64,000 bases of DNA from Zychaea mexicana. Lineage: Eukaryota; Mucoromycota; Mucoromycetes; Mucorales; Lichtheimiaceae. Below, in pieces: positions 62,996 to 64,000 of this stretch (position 1 is the stretch's first letter; each line of letters starts with the position of its first letter). A program made the position numbers and the translations under genes. The stretch is from NCBI RefSeq assembly GCF_025766255.1, contig NW_026516753.1, positions 121,853 to 185,852 of the forward strand, in the 5' to 3' direction. The notes below the pieces were generated by a model. It saw only the letters and a program-made list of their open reading frames with translations, did no database searches and had not been told where the DNA came from.

Positions 62996-64000
62996 TGACA
63001 TTCACTTTTACTTCTTACATTCGAGATCATGCAGGTCCTTCTTTTAATATTGTTGACTGCTTTCGAGCATCGAAATTGACAGATCAGGAAGCAGCAGAAA
63101 AAAAATTCAAGAAAGCCGTCAAGGCTGTTTCATTTTGGAAACCAAGCGCAGCTCAATCGTGGGCATCAGAACAAATTCGTAACAAGTTCCTTGTAAGGAC
63201 TATACTAGTAGACAAAAAACGTAAAGGTCAACAAGCTCTTACATACTTTATACTATTAGATCTTGAGTAATGTTGATTTGAAGTCATATTGGGTTTCAAC
63301 GACCAAAAGCGTTGCGATCTTGAAAGCAAAAAGAACATTTTATGAATTCTGTGGAGAAGCATTTGAGCCAGTATGTAACCATTTCATTATTGTTTTCAAA
63401 ATTGTGAGATGTGACATCCTCCATATTTAAATATACTTCATTTTTATTATCTAATATTAACTTCTTGTTCTATTATTATCTTAGATCTTTAACAAGGAAA
63501 CCGAAGATGGCTCTTACAACCCTGATAGTCAAAGTGAATGTTCATCAGAAAGTACAAAAATCCGTCGAAAGCAAAAATTTGCCTATGATTACTTGGTTGG
63601 TGGTGGTTTGGAACAATATGATCGCCCATCTAATTGCAAAAAGGTTGGTATACTTCTATCCTCTCTCTCGAAAAACCCATGAGATATATTTCGTGCTAAC
63701 TTAACTCTGTTAAATAGTGGATCAGTTTGGATATGGATTTGGTAGATGAATTCTTAAAGTATCGGTCGGGTGTCGTGAAAGAGGCAAAGGAGCTCGAATT
63801 GTTATCGATGGCTGATAGATTGTAAGTCTGTGTGTGAATTCAGCATGTACAAATCGACTATTAAAAGACCCTGAATAGCTAATGCGATGTGATTGTGTTT
63901 AGGGCACTTAACTTTATCTGCTACATTACACCATCTTTAGCGATTGGAAATGGTTTGGATCCATCTGTCTGGTCTACCATGGTCAAAAGTGTCAAAGCTG
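62996..64000 (+). CDS. unknown gene, cut by the window edge
   Basis: Exons join in phase: SKLTDQEAAEKKFKKAVKAV SFWKPSAAQSW to NKFL (donor GTAAGG at 63193), then ILSNVDLKSYWVSTTKSVAI to FCGEAFEP (donor about 63371), IFNKETEDGSYNPDSQSECS to DYLVGGGLEQYDRPSNCKK, WISLDMDLVDEFLKYRSGVV to MADRL, and ALNFICYITPSLAIGNGLDP running off the end. No catalytic motif recognised. Start is unclear: ATG 62996 is the first in the frame but the upstream DNA comes from the DIRS relic, so the true first exon may be at about 63050 behind an acceptor. Introns are normal, suggesting a host gene. Confidence 0.6.

Overview
The window comes from an early-diverging fungus, most likely a Mucoromycota (Mucorales-type) genome. 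The evidence is many short GT-AG introns per gene, AT-rich microsatellite-laden intergenic DNA, small compact genes, a decayed DIRS-type reverse transcriptase and the gene families themselves. No tRNA, rRNA or CRISPR was recognised. All assignments come from reading the sequence; no database search was run.

Layout. 0.5-8 kb: a decayed copy of the 3' part of an acyl-CoA oxidase gene, the intact peroxisomal acyl-CoA oxidase (ends in SKL), then splicing factor SF3A1, all on the minus strand. 9.6-14 kb: a Mei2-like two-RRM protein (-) and a CTD/NIF-type HAD phosphatase (+). 14.4-17 kb: a head-to-head pair of flavodoxin-like (WrbA/YCP4) quinone reductases. 17.3-20.1 kb: a TM9SF/EMP70 nonaspanin. 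20.7 and 31.2 kb: two intronless PHO85-type cyclin-dependent kinases in opposite orientation. 22.2-23.4 kb: an HMG-box gene broken by in-frame stops. 25.3-27.8 kb: an unknown protein (-) divergent from a bZIP gene (+). 32.6-36.6 kb: a large MRCK/citron/ROCK-like kinase with coiled coil and C1 domain. 37-43 kb: a small coiled-coil protein, RNase P/MRP subunit POP7, a PAXBP1/GCF-type splicing protein and mitochondrial ribosomal protein L45/Mba1. 44-45.7 kb: an arrestin-like protein. 49.2 kb: an orphan Mei2-type C-terminal RRM. 50.8-55 kb: methylenetetrahydrofolate reductase and an AYR1-like short-chain dehydrogenase. 56.3 kb: a small unknown protein. 61.4-64 kb: a decayed DIRS element running into an unknown gene cut by the window edge.

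The most striking feature is the bZIP gene at 26.86-27.82 kb. Its basic region is of the HAC1/HacA/XBP1 type, and the reading frame stops shortly after the zipper. An acidic/aromatic activation-like segment lies in the same frame about 55 codons beyond that stop. The two are bracketed by hairpins with 7-base loops, CAGCACG and CCGCAGC. Cutting after the third loop base at each, as Ire1 does, removes 207 nt and joins the two parts in phase. I read this as the unfolded-protein-response transcription factor of this fungus with its non-spliceosomal intron.

The genes do not form one pathway. Several neighbours share promoters (WrbA pair, PAXBP1/L45) or abut tail to tail (POP7/PAXBP1, 42 bp apart). 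RNA processing (SF3A1, PAXBP1, POP7) and secretory-pathway functions (TM9SF, HAC1-like) recur.
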